Source: Corydoras sp. C115
Taxonomy: Eukaryota; Chordata; Actinopteri; Siluriformes; Callichthyidae
Assembly (NCBI GenBank): GCA_019802505.1
Contig: JAFMOC010000002.1
Span: forward strand, 4,758,501 to 4,822,500
DNA: 64,000 nt
Direction of reading: 5' to 3'
Shown here one piece after another: positions 47,790 to 62,700 of the stretch. Within the stretch, counting starts at the first letter, position 1, and each line of letters begins with the position of its first letter. The translations under genes and the position numbers were made by a program. The notes under the pieces were generated by a model. It was not told the DNA's origin and did no database searches. It worked only from the letters and a program-made list of their open reading frames with translations.

Positions 47790-50700
47790 CTGTTAAATAC
47801 CAGAAACAGCAGTTAATTACTTGGTGATTATCTGTATTGCATAGTATTTTATATGCATTGATATGACTTTAAAGTCAGTTCGATTTGTTATGATGTATTG
47901 ATTAACCAAATGCATTAGTGCAACACTGGTCTCCTTACTGAGAAAAATAGTATTCACTCTTACAAAGTGTATAGTGTGTTCTAATGATGCACTATCTTGT
48001 GTTTTTTGTCACCATTCCTCAGTTGTGGTAAATATTATTTGGTATATTCTGCTAATTATCATTTGTACATTTTTTTGTTTCGGTCCTCTTCATATTTCCC
48101 CATCTCATTCACACAATAAAAATGATTGGATTTATACTTCTTTGGCATGGCTAGGACTTCCTTCTTCATTATCATGTAAGCTTAGAGCTGGTCCTCCTTC
48201 CAACTCTGTTGTATTAAACATTAATATTTTTTCTTCATTTATGCCCAAAATGCATATTTAGTTATATAAGTTATATAAGTTATTGCCCCTGGCAATTATA
48301 TAGCTAAATGGGGACTGGCCTCTGTTTATTACATCACTGGTATGACGTACTTCTGCTGCACCAAATTTGGAAATTAGGACCCAATTCTAAATATTTTCCT
48401 TAATGATTTATTATATCTGCCCATATGTGCATATTATGAACCATTTATGAATCTCTGTGATACCAATCTGAACTCTAAACACTCGCCAAGGTAGAAAAAT
48501 AGCAAAGGTATGATGAGAGGAATGATTTTTGGCCTTGGAGCGAGGCCTATGAGACCTGTAGTTTTAAATTCCCTGACAGAAAGACAAGAAAAATGATGTG
48601 GACCTAATAAAGCAACGTCACATTAATGTTTGTTTAGTGTATAACTTAGTGTGGCCTATATAAATATATATTCTTCAACTGTGCAGTGACCATGACCTTA
48701 AATTTATGTTCTTATTCTTCAAAAGGAGCAGTGTTCTTCCATTTTAGCAGCACATTACCATAAATTAATACACACTTCAATGATAATTTTATATAACCAA
48801 AAACATATAACCTGATACTTTAAAGATGTCACATATATGAAGCCCACTGTGAACAACATGAAACATTTTAATACAGAATGTAGATAAACTAAGAGTTTAT
48901 AAGTTTATAAGTTTGAGTTTATAAGATAAATTCAAACAAATACTCAGCTTTTTGCCAATCAATGGCTATAACAGCAATGTGACATCATGTGCATACCCTC
49001 TGCTGTTTTTGGAAGTTACCTCTGCATGGGTCATTTTTGACCAGGAATTCATCCAGTGCTGTCCATCCACCACCAACACGCACCATCAGCGTGCTTCGTA
49101 AAATCCGCACCATTCGTAACTGCTGTGAGTCGCCAAACTGAAAACAGTTGTATTACATCTCTGCAAGATGTTCTAACAGAGCTTATGCTGATGTAGCACC
49201 ACATAGGAAGTTATTCTTACCCTGTATCTGTTGGCACTGATCTGTTCCACCTGAAATTTCTTTGGGCAACTGCACTGAGAAACCTGACGGCTCACCTAAA
49301 AACAGGTTGGGAGTTCTTTTAAACATGAATCTTATTATTCTGCAAATGCTGGCATAACATTAATGTTCTAATGCATTTTAAAGGTGATGTTTGTGGAACG
49401 TGCTGTACTTCTTGGGTTTTTCTCAAAATATGTACTGGAGCTTTTGTGGTGATAGTGATAGGTAATGCATTAGAAGTATGTAATGCCCCTTGCCACACCT
49501 ACTGTTTGTTGTGTATATATTAGGATATACTGTAGCTACATTTATATATTTGTTTTCATGCTGTAAAATGCCTTTAAAAACTACAAATTAAAATCTGATT
49601 TCATGTACATTGTGTGATATTTTGAGCCCAGCATGTCAATAAAATATGGCATACAAACTTTAACAAAATAAGAATTTGATTGTCAGGTTATATGGGTGAT
49701 GGGTGAACTTCTCAAATTTGGTATATAAAGCGAAAATATGAAGTAACAAAAACAGCTTTATAAGGGTAAAAAAATTACAAAGGAGACCTAAAATGTCAGG
49801 CAGCTGGTAATGAGAAATTAAATTATTGATATTACCTCTTCATTGATTTGGTCCACATGTATTGTTCTTCTGTAAGGATCTCGGCTTGGATGAAGTGCAC
49901 TCACAAACTCATAATAGTCAATGAATCCATCACCATTAACATCAAAGATGTTTGCAACAGCCCTCATTTCAAGGGAATTGGTTGGAAATCCTGTAGGGGT
50001 GCAAATATTCACTAAACTTTAACATAGAAAATACTTCAACATTAAACTTTAACACTAGAAAATAAAAATAATTCTAATATAAAGAAATAATCTTATATAA
50101 AGCCAAAGACACATGACTCTCTGTTATCGATTGTGAAATTAACATTACACTTCTAAAGGAAGTAGGAAAAAAACATTCATTCATTCCTTATCTTCCACTT
50201 TTATCCTCTATTAGGGTCGCGGGGAGGGGGGGGGGGGTTCCCCATGTCTATCCAGGGAAGAAAGTCTCGGGCGCTGGGCAGATACACCGAGGACACGGCG
50301 CCAATTAATCGCTGGGCACACACTCACTCACACAAACACACTCTATACGGGGCAATTTGGAGAATTCAATTGACTTGATCCATGTTTTTGGACTGTGGGA
50401 GGAAACCAGAGAACCCGGAGGAAGCCCACACGGGGAGAACATGGAAACTCCACCCAGATGGGGATTCGAACCGGAAATCCCTAGCGCTAAGAAGCGAACG
50501 TGCTAACCACTAAGCCACCGTGCCGCCATGAATGAACCTAAAAAGCATCAGTCAACATAATTAGAGTGAGACTTACTGGAGGCCAGGACATTGTCAATGA
50601 ACTCTTTTTGTGTGATTCGACCATCTTGATCTCTGTCAATGTTGCGGAAAACATCCAAAATCCGGGACTTAAGGTGGTTGATCCACTGCATGTACCTCTT

Positions 50701-53700
50701 GCGCCAAATGTTGAAGTCAAAGTTAGCAAACTCTTCCAGCTGTGAGTAAAAAGGAAAGATAAATGGTGGACAGTAAACAGATTTTTTTTACAGTGAGACA
50801 GTGATATTACTGTGATACTGTTAAACAATAAATTATAAACAGCGAGAACCTCTTTGAGTCTTTGCTGGTGTTCTTCAAGTCTGTTGTGTCTGACATGAGT
50901 TGTAACCCACAATTTCTGCCACTGGTTCACCAGCTGCCTTAGCTGTGGAGTGTGAGGTTCCAGTTTCTCCAGAGGCAGGGGAATTAAAGTCTGGGGTTTC
51001 TGGAGATTTTTTTTCTCTACACAACAAACCAAACAGGAAACACTTCATCACAAAGAGTATAAATCTCTTTTTTTAATAAGACATAAACAAATATACATTA
51101 TAGCATCTATTCCATCACAACCCCTTCCAATTGTTCATTTATTTCCAATTGATATGTTCATTAAAGTACAGTAATATATAAAAATATCATACTGGTTGGT
51201 GTCCTGTGGCTGGGTGAAACCTGCAGCTTAGGACAAAGCTTCTGTTTGCATGACTTTGTTGCACTTTCAATCTCTGGCACTTTTTTTTTCAGCTCTTCCA
51301 TAAACACCTGTAAAAATGAAAATTATTTTGTGTCCTTTTTTGTTTTCCAAAACAAATGATAATTTTTGACTGCAATACTCTGTGCTGCTCAATGAGCTCT
51401 GCTGTCTCCTCTATATCTTCAGGAAGAGGATCCTGCTCCCTGAAGTTCAGAGACTCATCAGCAGAGGTGATCCACTCCAGTAGTCTCTGCACTTGTTCTC
51501 TCTCAGTCTCCATGGCAGAGAGAGCAGCTCTCATTCTCTCATCTTGCTGCAGCACCCATGTCTGCACCTAAGGCACACAGCCAAAAATAAATAAACACCA
51601 GCACTACAGAGACACTTTTTAACATTGGTGTTTTAGATGAACACCTGCAGGGGGAGCCAAAATATAGAGCTTAAGTTCAGAGTCTCATAAGCAAATTCAA
51701 AACAAAAATGGTTGTTTTTCATTAATAGACAATAGGTCATATATATAAATAACCCTTTCTTTTCTTTTTTTTTTTTCTTTCTTTTTTTCTTTTTTTTTTT
51801 GCACAGTTATTATTTATTGTATTTCACACAGTGAAAACCATTATATTAGTTCTATCAGAATAAATGCTCTTTGTAGTTATATTATTACAGACTGGACAAA
51901 GTCCAACAGATAGACAAAGTTCCTCTATATACGTTGTTAGTCCCCTTTACTTTGTTGTCTAATCATCACAAACCACACAAGATATACCAAAGTACAGGTA
52001 TAATTTGGTTGGTGAATGTGTCTTAGCACTGAGTTAGCCCTGACATCGTGATGTGCATGGTATGCTTGTGCCTGTGAGAACTAATGGTTTATCATAGTAA
52101 TAGTTTAAAGGATGAATAACAATATTCATCAATAACAATATGAATAACTGTACACTACCAAATAAGAAATTGCCTCTGATTTTTCATCTACATCATAGCG
52201 CAATAATGGTGATATGTCTATGGAGTGTATATTAAGTGGTGGTAAAACCTAAAAAACACTACTTGTCTGATTCAATCATTTTAGCACACTGCAATTTTTT
52301 TTATGATTAGAAATCCTACTCTCTGCGATACCAAGATATCAAACTTAAATCACCTCATCATAGCGAGTTTTAGTGACATTGATCCAAGACTTAATGGTGA
52401 TGACAGAATCATGATGGCAGCAGGAAAGAATTTCTTCTCCCAGTGAATGTATGAGTTTCAAGGCCACCTGCTGATCAGCTAAACAACTTGTCGACTCCTG
52501 GGTAAAAAAGACAATGAGAAATTCAGTCCTAAATTTCTAGGAGGTATGCCAGCTGCCTGCAGTCTTTAATTTTCAAACCTGGTGTTGAATAAGCAATGCC
52601 AACAAAGATGCTTCATCTTCAGGTAGAACTCCATATTTGAATGTTTTCTCAATGTCAGCAAGATGATCAAGAAAGGAATGAACCAGTGTGTCAAACCTCT
52701 CAGCCTGGAAGTTTCAAATACAACATTAAACATATTACAAATGGTTGAATATAAATATGAATATGAATATGAATATAAAGACAGGTGTTTTTTTCTCTCA
52801 GTACATAAGGACATTGCTATCACTTTTTAACCACAAATGTTAACAGAGTAGACACAACAGATAAGTAACATTTTTAAGAATTTTCAGTATTTAACTATTT
52901 ATATTACAAAGTAGACAACAATTAAAAGTCCATGGGATTTTTAACAAGGTGATATACATGCATGATTGCATTATGGTTAAGTTTGCATAAGCCTTTGGTC
53001 ATTGGGTTTATTTATACATACTGTAGCTTATAATTCTAGCCTTAAATGTGGATACCTGTTGCAATGCTGTCTCCAGTCTGGTCTGTCTGGAGACTGAAAG
53101 CTTACACACAGCATCCCAGCGGCTTTCCAACTCTCCCATCTGTTCTTGCAGCCAGTGTGAGTCAGCAGTGCTTCCATGTGTCAAATCCCTTACAGAACGC
53201 TTCAGAGTACGAATGCCTCCAGCCCGCTTTCCAAGTTCCTTTTGAAAAATCTAGATGAAGGACAGACCAATACATCCCATTACATACCATGTAAACTCTA
53301 CATTTGAACACTAACAATCAGTGATGAATAATTTTAAATAAATTTTTCATTTGATGCCACATTATACTTCTGTGACACTACATTCATTTACCAGCATTAG
53401 TTACAAAATACATTTTTAACATGCAACTGTTTGTCAAACAGTTAGTTTTGGTATTCTGAAATTGTACAATAAGCAGCATGTTGCCGGGTCACATTTTAGA
53501 TGTCTGAGCTGTTAACTGCTCCAATAAATAATGATTTTCCATAACCCTTTAAACATTTCGCTAAAAAGATCTTAAAATAACTACAACATATCACTTTTTA
53601 TTCCCCTCTACGTTTATTTGTTTCATCCCCTCAACCAGACTAATCCGGTGTTCCTGTATATAAAACTCCACATCCATCACTTTTAACTGTAACATGCTGC

Positions 53701-56700
53701 TTTCACACTAAGGACTCAGGATTAGTCAAGTATTTTTGCTGCAAACATATATGTATGTTTAAGTAAAATTTTTAATTTTTAACATTTAATTTTTATTTTT
53801 TGTAATTGAAATGTACATATTTTTTTTTTATTTATGCATCTGAATAAGTTTCATCTACTGTATGCTTACTATACCTTATGCTTGTCAATTAGATTATTAA
53901 CCAGTTCTTTCTCTCCTGCAACAGGTGCATCTTCTGCCAATTGTGGCTCTGCTCTGTACAGCCAGTCATTTAGAGCCTGTAGGGCATCAGTGAACCTTCC
54001 AGAGAACAGCAGCGCTTCCTCCAGTTTATGTTGCCTAACAGATAAAGGTTAACTTTTACCAAACAGCATCAAGTCACCACAAACAGAACTTCCCACTGCT
54101 ATATAAAAATCTCACCGCTCCATAGACTTTCCACCAACGGTATCCCAAGAGTCTCTGAGTTCTGACACCATGTGATCCAGATGCTGGATGTCTAAAGGAT
54201 TCTGGGCTTTTTCTAAGAGGGAACGGCCACTTTTACAGCATGACTCATACACTGGCCTCTTTAAGCGAAAGAGTTTCTGGAATTGCTGTAAACACAAAAC
54301 ATCCCATCTTAAAATCCTAAAACATTCATTTTTGTTAAAAAGTCAAGTTGATTTAAGCCATTTAATTTTGGGCAAATAAATAGCTGATCAAATGTCACAC
54401 TCTAGACAACCCAAATTAATGATGCAGGTGTTTATTTAACAACGGTCTGAGCACCAGCAGTCCTCACTTTCTCACTTTCATCCCTTCAATTCTCTTGTTT
54501 ACTAACCTGCATTTGTTATCTGTCTAACTATCCTGTAGCATTTATATGCATCTGTATAAAGATTACGTTATTCAACCACTCATTCTATTAGCTGGAATGT
54601 CAAAATATTCTGTCCTGTACTGTGCCTTTTGATTCTGCCTCCATTATGCACTCATCCTAGTTACTTTGTGCATACAATTCCTCGCAAAAAACTATGCAAT
54701 CACCACTCTTTCAGAATGTTCCTTAAATTTTACTTGCTAGGAAATAAAGTTCTTCAATGTTTCTGAGTGTGATGGCATATCTGTTCTATGATATACTGGT
54801 GTTTGTTTTCCTGCATTTAATTGTTTATTAATGGTTGGATATGCTTCATCATCTCTGCAATCAAATCCAGAAAAAGTTGCTTACAAAATGAAAGAATGAA
54901 GGATTAAATCATAATATACAAACCTTCTGCTCACTGAGTTGCTGTTTAATCTCATCATGTGACACAGCAATATTTTTATGTGTGTCGAGTTTATGTCCCA
55001 CCTCAATCATCCAATCCATCAGTAGCTGCCAGGATTCATTAAACTGTGAAAAGCAAAACAAAAAAGAAAAGAAAATGAATAATAATTGTAATAAATATAA
55101 TTAGCATGTTTCTAAATGTTTAAACTGTTTTTAAACTGCCTTTTGATTGATGACACTCATGGACCTTCAGCAGCACATTAACCTCATGGACTGAAAGGGG
55201 GTCCAGATGTGCAGTATTGGGATTCAGCATCTTAGACCATGTACAACACCTCTCTTACTCTTTACTCATTGCATTCACTGCTAAATTCTGCCATATATGA
55301 CAACAGAATACAACACGACTCACCTGTTTAACTTGTCTCTTGACATTATCTAGAGACTTCCCCCGCTCTGTGGCATGCTGCTGTAGTTTCCGGAAACGGT
55401 CTTGCACAGTTATCACCAGATTGTGCATCACATCACGATCTTCTTTTCTGCTTAGCTCTGACAGTCTAGAGGCTGCATTCTCAACACAAGCCTTCTTTTC
55501 ATTGTATGAGTGCACCTCATTCAACAGCATCTAGATCAACACAGCATACTAGTAGCACACTCTCAAATCACACAGTGCTAGTAACATGAATGGGAAACTT
55601 GATTTGTTCAATTAATTAACAAAGATATAATTTATTTAAAAGATAAAAAAAACTCAATAAGAACAGAATTGTGTTGGTGGCCTTTATAATTGTTAACATT
55701 TATGTAATGTTAAATGTAATGTATTTTGCAAAGGGTTGATAAACAATAATGCTTACAAATGGGTGAACCTTTTATATGTTTTTTTTATAAATCAGATCTC
55801 AAGTGTCATTAGATTTTTACACATTTTTTACACAGTCCTAAAAATTTGCTCAATACGAGTTAATTATTTTAATATATTTTTTAATTAATTCTAGCATGAG
55901 AAACTTTTCCAATATGTGAAACGTAGTGGTGGTAGTATCATGGTTTTGGCCTGCATTGCTGTCAGGTTGGATCAGGTCTGGTTGAAGTTAGCTTGATAGA
56001 TGGAACTATATCTGATTAATAAAACAAGCAAATTCTAAAGGTACATTTACAAAAAAAAAGTAAAGTATATTTACTTGCTTTTGGAAAATGGTGCAGCTAG
56101 ACAAAAGCATAAACAAGCAAGTCAAACTGTCTTACAATGCTTACAAAAAAAAGTATATCTAATATTTTGCAAATTATATTTTAGAATGAGGGCGGCACGA
56201 TGGCTTAGTGGTTAGAACGTTTGCCTCTCAGCACTAGGGATTCCCGTTTTTTTCTTGCTACTGTCACTTCGGCTTGCTCTTTGGAGGTTTAAAGGCTTAC
56301 AACACTGTAAAGCTGCTTTGTGACAATGTGCTAAATTACTATGTACTATATGTACTATGTAAAAAGTACTATATAAAAAATTACTTGAACTTAAACTTTA
56401 ATACCAATCTTAATGTGAGCAGTTCAAGTCTGGCAACTTATATCCAACTAACTTATCCAAACTGCTGTGGCAAGAAAAATTATTTTCCATCTTGAAGCTG
56501 CTGTATGTTTCACCACTGGGTGGCTGTAGTGGGCTACTTAATGTTTACTTAATTACCTGAGTATGGGAGTGTGGCACTAGGCCATGAGGTAGCATATGAC
56601 ACATTTTAGCTGTTTTTTTTATTCAGTATAGAGGCTAAATATTTATACAATTGTATAGTGTACAGATGACTTCATACACTTAAAATGTAACAAAATGTAA

Positions 56701-59700
56701 GTATTATGTTTTGTTTTATTTTCGTTATCAATGATAAAGGAGAATAAAACAAAAACATGGGGATACTTTAAGAGCTCTGGTCTCAAATGCCAGTGTTTTT
56801 TTTTTTACCCTTTTGTCCTAAAATATAGGTTTTACTTTTTAATCAAAGAACAGATAATTAAATACACTTCAACCATTTTTAAACAAAAACACACATAGTT
56901 GTTTGAAAAAAGAGCAAAAATACGAACCCTGTGTTCCTGAAGCTGGTTGGTGATGTTATTGAGGATGTAACTGGGGGCAGGTAGAGCACTAATGGCTTCA
57001 TTACACTTGGCCATTTTAGTCAGCAGATCTTGTACATTGCTTTTAAACTCCTTGGACAAAGCAAGCCCTTCTGTTAATTTAACCTGGTAAGAGGGAAAAA
57101 TAACATAAGCACGAACAAAAGATCATCAGAAACAAAATGTAATTAATTAATTCATTAACTTAAGTAGGCAATATTTCTAGTAAAATATCACATAACTTAA
57201 TGCTCCATATAAAAATGCTCAACATCTGTATTACTGAAAATCTAAATATTGTGGTGATGATGAGGAAGAGACCATGAGTTGGGTCTCTATTTTAGCAGAT
57301 AACGTTTATTACACAAAGTAAGGACCACACTCTTACACACCTCTCTCAAACACAGCCCATGCCCCTCCTTATATTCCCATACTGCAAGACATCCATTACT
57401 TCATATTGATAGCTTTATATCTGAATATTTAAGTCACTTGAATTTCAGCAACAATTTCAGAACTTTGTGACAATTAATGTAAATATACTGGATCTTGTTT
57501 ACACAAGTCCAGCTCCCACAGTATATAGTATATAGTTCACAGTCTATTTCATGGACTGTATATATTCCATTTGTCAGACAATTAAAACCAGATGAAAACC
57601 AGTATTAGAGCCATTTCTGGCCTTCATAACTGTTTTGAGCATGCTGAGTGACAAATGTTTAGAAAAACTGTAACATACGGCAACACCACCAACTTGGATG
57701 AATAAACAGCTACAGTAACATGCTATATATATGACATCACTGCCACCAAGACCATCTTCACAAGTTCCAATCAGAAGGTGACAAGACAACCCTAAAAACC
57801 TCAAGGGCTAATCTGTCCCAGGCCATAACAATATGATATGCACATGGTCAGAGCAATTACAGTCACTTCAACTTCATCGACAAGCGCAAGAAATGGTGCA
57901 AGTGGCATTGCATCCAGACAATCAACAACTACAAAAAATACAGCTTGTCTGTGACAGTGATGCCTTCCTTCAAGATGCCTTAGCAGCTGATGTGAAGAAA
58001 ACTCTACACATGGTTAACCAATAGAAAAGTACTTAATAATGAAAGTTCATAGACAGTATATGGATAATTGCACTTTATGTTGATAAAACGTAACTTAAGT
58101 TATTATATTACTTTAGCTTACATGTTTTTTTTTATTACATGTTTGTGACGCATGCATTGTGCACACCATACTTTTTTTTTACCTTACGATCCTGCATTTT
58201 GGTATAGACAGAGTTCCACTTCTGTTCTAGGATGCATAAACTATGCTCAGTGTTAGAACCCTGAGTAACACTGTTCTCCTCCAGCATTCTTTCGACAGTG
58301 TCACACACACTACTGTAGGCATGGAGTTTAGAATCCATCTCATTACACAATTCCTGCAACATCATATACCAACCATTAATTGCAATGTGCAAGTTAGATA
58401 TTTATAGTACAAAACCCTATCCTAAAGATATTATTATGGAACACAAAAAATGGGCATCATGCAAAGATCAAGCCAGCAACACAACTTGCTGTTTTGCTAC
58501 AGAAAAAAAGTGTAAGCACAAACCCTGTTCTAATAAAACTTTAAAACCTGTATATGTATGTAATAACCAAATATGTAATAACAAACAAATATTACATTTT
58601 ATATGATGTTGCATAAGATCAGATATTTTTCATTCTGATACATAAAAAGTTGTAAATTATTTATTTATTTTTTATTTAATTATTATTATTATAAAAATAA
58701 ATATAAAATAAATATAAATATATTATTATTATTATTATTTATATATTTTATTGTTTCCATAAATCCATCCATCCATTATCTTCTGCTTTATCCTATATTA
58801 GGGTCATGGGGGGGGGTTCCCCATGCCCATCCAGGGGAGAACGTCTCGGGCACTGATACACCCAGGACAGGACGCCAATCTATCCCTGGACATTGTTTCC
58901 ATAAATTAACATTGTATTTAAAAAAATTTGTAGAGAGTGAACATGCGCTCTATATATATACTCTATATGCACATATGAGATGTTACCAAGTGAGCACTGA
59001 GTCTCTCTGTAGCACAACTGGGCATCCCCCATACTGTTTTACTGGATGACAGCCTCAAATCAACATGCTCGAGCCACTGCAGTAGATCCTGGATCTCCAT
59101 TGTTACATCCTGAACCTGTAAATAAGTAATAAACATTAACTTTACAAAAAAATCCTCAGTGTTTCCAACAGAATATTAATCTCTAAAATGTTTTTTGAAT
59201 CAGTTTATTGTTGTCTGCAGTCTTGTAGTGTTATTCTCTAAGTGTTGAATATTAGGACGTATTCAACAAACTGAAACTGAGGGTTCAGTTTGTTGAAACC
59301 TCAAAATTTCAACAAACTGTTACAATAATCGATTCGTTTTTTGTACTAATTGTGGGGTTGCTAAAGTAAATCTCAGCTCTTATTAGGCAAAAGATGAAGA
59401 AAAGATTAGTGGTTCATTACAGAGCAAAAACATTTATCCTGCCCAGTTTATCTACAAGAGGGAGGTGTAAGAACTCTGAAGAAAATCACACAGTCATGAG
59501 GAGAACTTGCAAAGCCCAGACAAACTAAGAACAATCCCAGCGACCATGGTTGGTTTAAAGCCAAGCAGTGCCCCACATGTTATTCGTCACAGTAATTATA
59601 GGTTATAGTTATAGGTTATAGGAGTGATTAGAACGTCTGTCTCATCTTTCAATTCGTTAGGTTCTAATTTCAAACCAGAGGTGAAACATAAATAACAAAG

Positions 59701-62700
59701 TAAAAGCACTAGTGCTCTTATACTCTAAATCTAGAAATACTTAAAATATCTCATGTCTAACTCAGATTGTAAGACTGCTGCATATTGTTTAGTTATTATA
59801 TATATAGAACTATACAATAAATACTGATAAAAAAAACATTATCTTATATAGCCTCTTTCTTTTAATGATTAAATTTAGGTGTTTTATTATGCAATGTCAT
59901 TATAATTTTACACGTCTTCCTAACACCTGGCCATGCATTTTTTTTAAAAATTGTATGCTTCTAAATTTGTAGAAGCAATTTAAAGAAGGCTCTATTCTAT
60001 TTCAGCATGACTGTGCCCCAAGCAAAGTCCAAAGAGGCATGATTTGGTAATCTTAGGTTGTCAGACAGGCCCTCTCATCCAAAATCAGTATTAAATTCTC
60101 AAACCATTTTTTGAATGAATAAACAAGTATTACTTCAGACATCTTTTAGAAAGCTTTCCCAAATTTTTAAAAGCCATAACACCAAAAAAAATGTGGTACC
60201 AACTTGAATGAGATGAAATAAAATCCTCTGTAGTGTAATAAGTATGTGTTTCCAATATTTTTATCCATATTGTCCCCAAACAGAAGGTCTGTTATAATAT
60301 GATATTTCCTCCACCTGACTGAGGTAGCTCTCCAGCTCAACATGCCTGCGCTCGGTCTCAGAGCGGACAAACTCCCAGCACTCATTCAGCTGTTCCAGGT
60401 GGCACTGAAGACCATGAGGTCCATCTCCACCTGTGTCCTCAAGCAGGCTCTTCCCAGCCTGGTTCAGAGACTCAACTGTGTGGGCGTGGGACATCACATC
60501 GTTACGCAGAACCTGTACACAAAAGTCAACAAATGTGTTTATTACCATGAAGCACTAAATGGTTAATGTCTAGGCATGATGTTACACAATGCAGGTTTGT
60601 ACCTTATGTTTGGCCAGTTCTATCTCACATGTCTGTAGATCAATGCTGATTGGACAAGAGACCCGAAGCAGATCGGAGGTGTGTGAGAGCCAGGCTTGTA
60701 GCTCATCAAAATTGTTCTGAAACTGTCCAAGTCCCAACAGTGCACTTTCGACCTGGTGCTGAATACATAATGCATGTTTACCAATTTGCTCTCTCTCAAC
60801 CCTAATCAAAGGAAATAATCTGTTATTTTAAGTGAGTTTGAAAATTTTGTTTATCTGGAATTTTACAAAATAGCTGAATATTTGTGAGAATAAGAATAAA
60901 AACTAATATTTAGCTTATAAAACGATTTTGTATTTATGACAGTCATGAATCAGTCATTCATATATATTCATCAGTACAACCGTGTCATACAAAAATGTAT
61001 TTACTAAAATAAACTGATGATTATTGCATACCAAGTCTTCAGACAGTCAGTTGCACAATAATATAGAATGGTGTGTTGCATATGCATATATTGTGGATTT
61101 TAAAAACGCTTAGATGTGACTCAGCCAATCAGAGTTCATGACCAGAAATATTACTTTAATATTTCACACAATTGATTGAAACATAATCACTAAAATGTTG
61201 CAACCATTATCATAAGTTTAATGTGTGTTGTACCTGTCTGCTGACTGTCTCAGACTCCACAATGTCCCAGCGCTCACGGAAATCACACAGTGGTGAGCTG
61301 GATGCAGGTCTTACAGAACCCGGAGAGAGTCGACACACAAAGCAATGATTTAAACTCTCAATCTCAATCTTTTTCTGGTACAGCTCTCGCTTGAAACTCT
61401 AAAAAATATGATAAACCGAACATACTCTAAAAATCTTAGGAAAACATCAAAAGCTTATTGTGAACAGCACAGTGATTTCAAATCAGTCAGACTCACCTTA
61501 AGACCACACAGCTGTTCTTTCACACATTCATGATCAGAACCCACAAAGAACTCTTCAGTGGACTTTAATTCTGCAGACTTTAGCCATTCAAACAGTCCCT
61601 ACAAAGAAATAAACCAAATAGTTGATAAAACTGATAAAATACCATTTAAAAAATCTTTGAAACTAAAACTGAAATAAGAATAAAGTCTTGAGGTATGTAG
61701 CCTTGTTAGTAATTAGGAACAATATAAAATGTAAAACTTTTCTTGTTTACTTTTGTATGAAGTTTTTTTATTTATTTAACATATCTCCTAAAAAGTGAAA
61801 CAGTGGTTAAATTAATTCCTATATAAGTCTTTAAAATACTAAAATTATTTGACTAAGGTACCTGAGGTAAAGCCAGTAATACTACCTCTATGTGCTAGTC
61901 AAAATGCCAAGCGTTTATTATTTTTTTAAAAATCGACTCATTTTAATTTTGTATTCTTAAAATAACTTTGACCTTTTATGCTTATCAATATTTACAGACA
62001 TGTTTCCACAATTAACTTTATATATTATTTATTTCCTTATTTATTATTAAAATAAACATATTGGAGAAAGCTGAAATTAAAGATTAAATGTGCTTTCACT
62101 TTCATAAATATTTTTTCCAGCATGCACACTAATTAAAAAGTAACTTTACATTACAATGAGCAGATGTTTATTTACAATAAAGTATGTATTAACATATATT
62201 TTGATATATTTATATTTCGGGTTCTAATGTTAAAAAACACTAATTTAAGTTTTAAATAATTGTAAAATTAAGAGTTTGGGTCTAAGGGAAAAATGTTACT
62301 TAAATTAAACAAAATTAAACCAGATTGCAGCTTTTATTTTACTCTTTACCTGCATAGTGTCCTGGTAATTCAGAGCCAACTGTAAAAATTCTTTTAACTT
62401 ATTAAAGCACTCCATCCAGATCTTATTCAAATTGTTCCATGTGCAGTATAACTGTAAAAAAAAAAGTGGTTGTTTAAAGCATTTTATGGATATGATTTAA
62501 ACATAAACAATTTTTCATATTTATGACAATTTGATACTTCGTCCAAGGTCTTTGTAACTTCTGGTTTGTCTGTGTCTCCACAAGCAGTCATTAATTCCAT
62601 TCCTACAACCCCAAGTGTGTCCAAGTCTCCCTGCAGTCCATCAATGTCCTCTTTTAGGGCCTGAAATAGCAGCACAGCAGGTCTGAGTATAAATTTAACA

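Noticed and set aside
47974..48261. 95-codon plus-strand frame
   Set aside because: Antisense in a spectraplakin intron, low-complexity hydrophobic composition, no homology recognised.
57833..58024. 63-codon plus-strand frame MICTWSEQLQS
   Set aside because: Antisense within a spectraplakin intron, with no family resemblance and no splice or promoter support. It may be an old repeat, but I cannot name it.
60759..60809. N-terminal extension MIRVEREQIGKH of a spectraplakin exon
   Set aside because: An acceptor (tgtattcag) at 60758 joins in phase 0 to the exon ending at 61234. The extension would need an out-of-phase acceptor, so it is intron.
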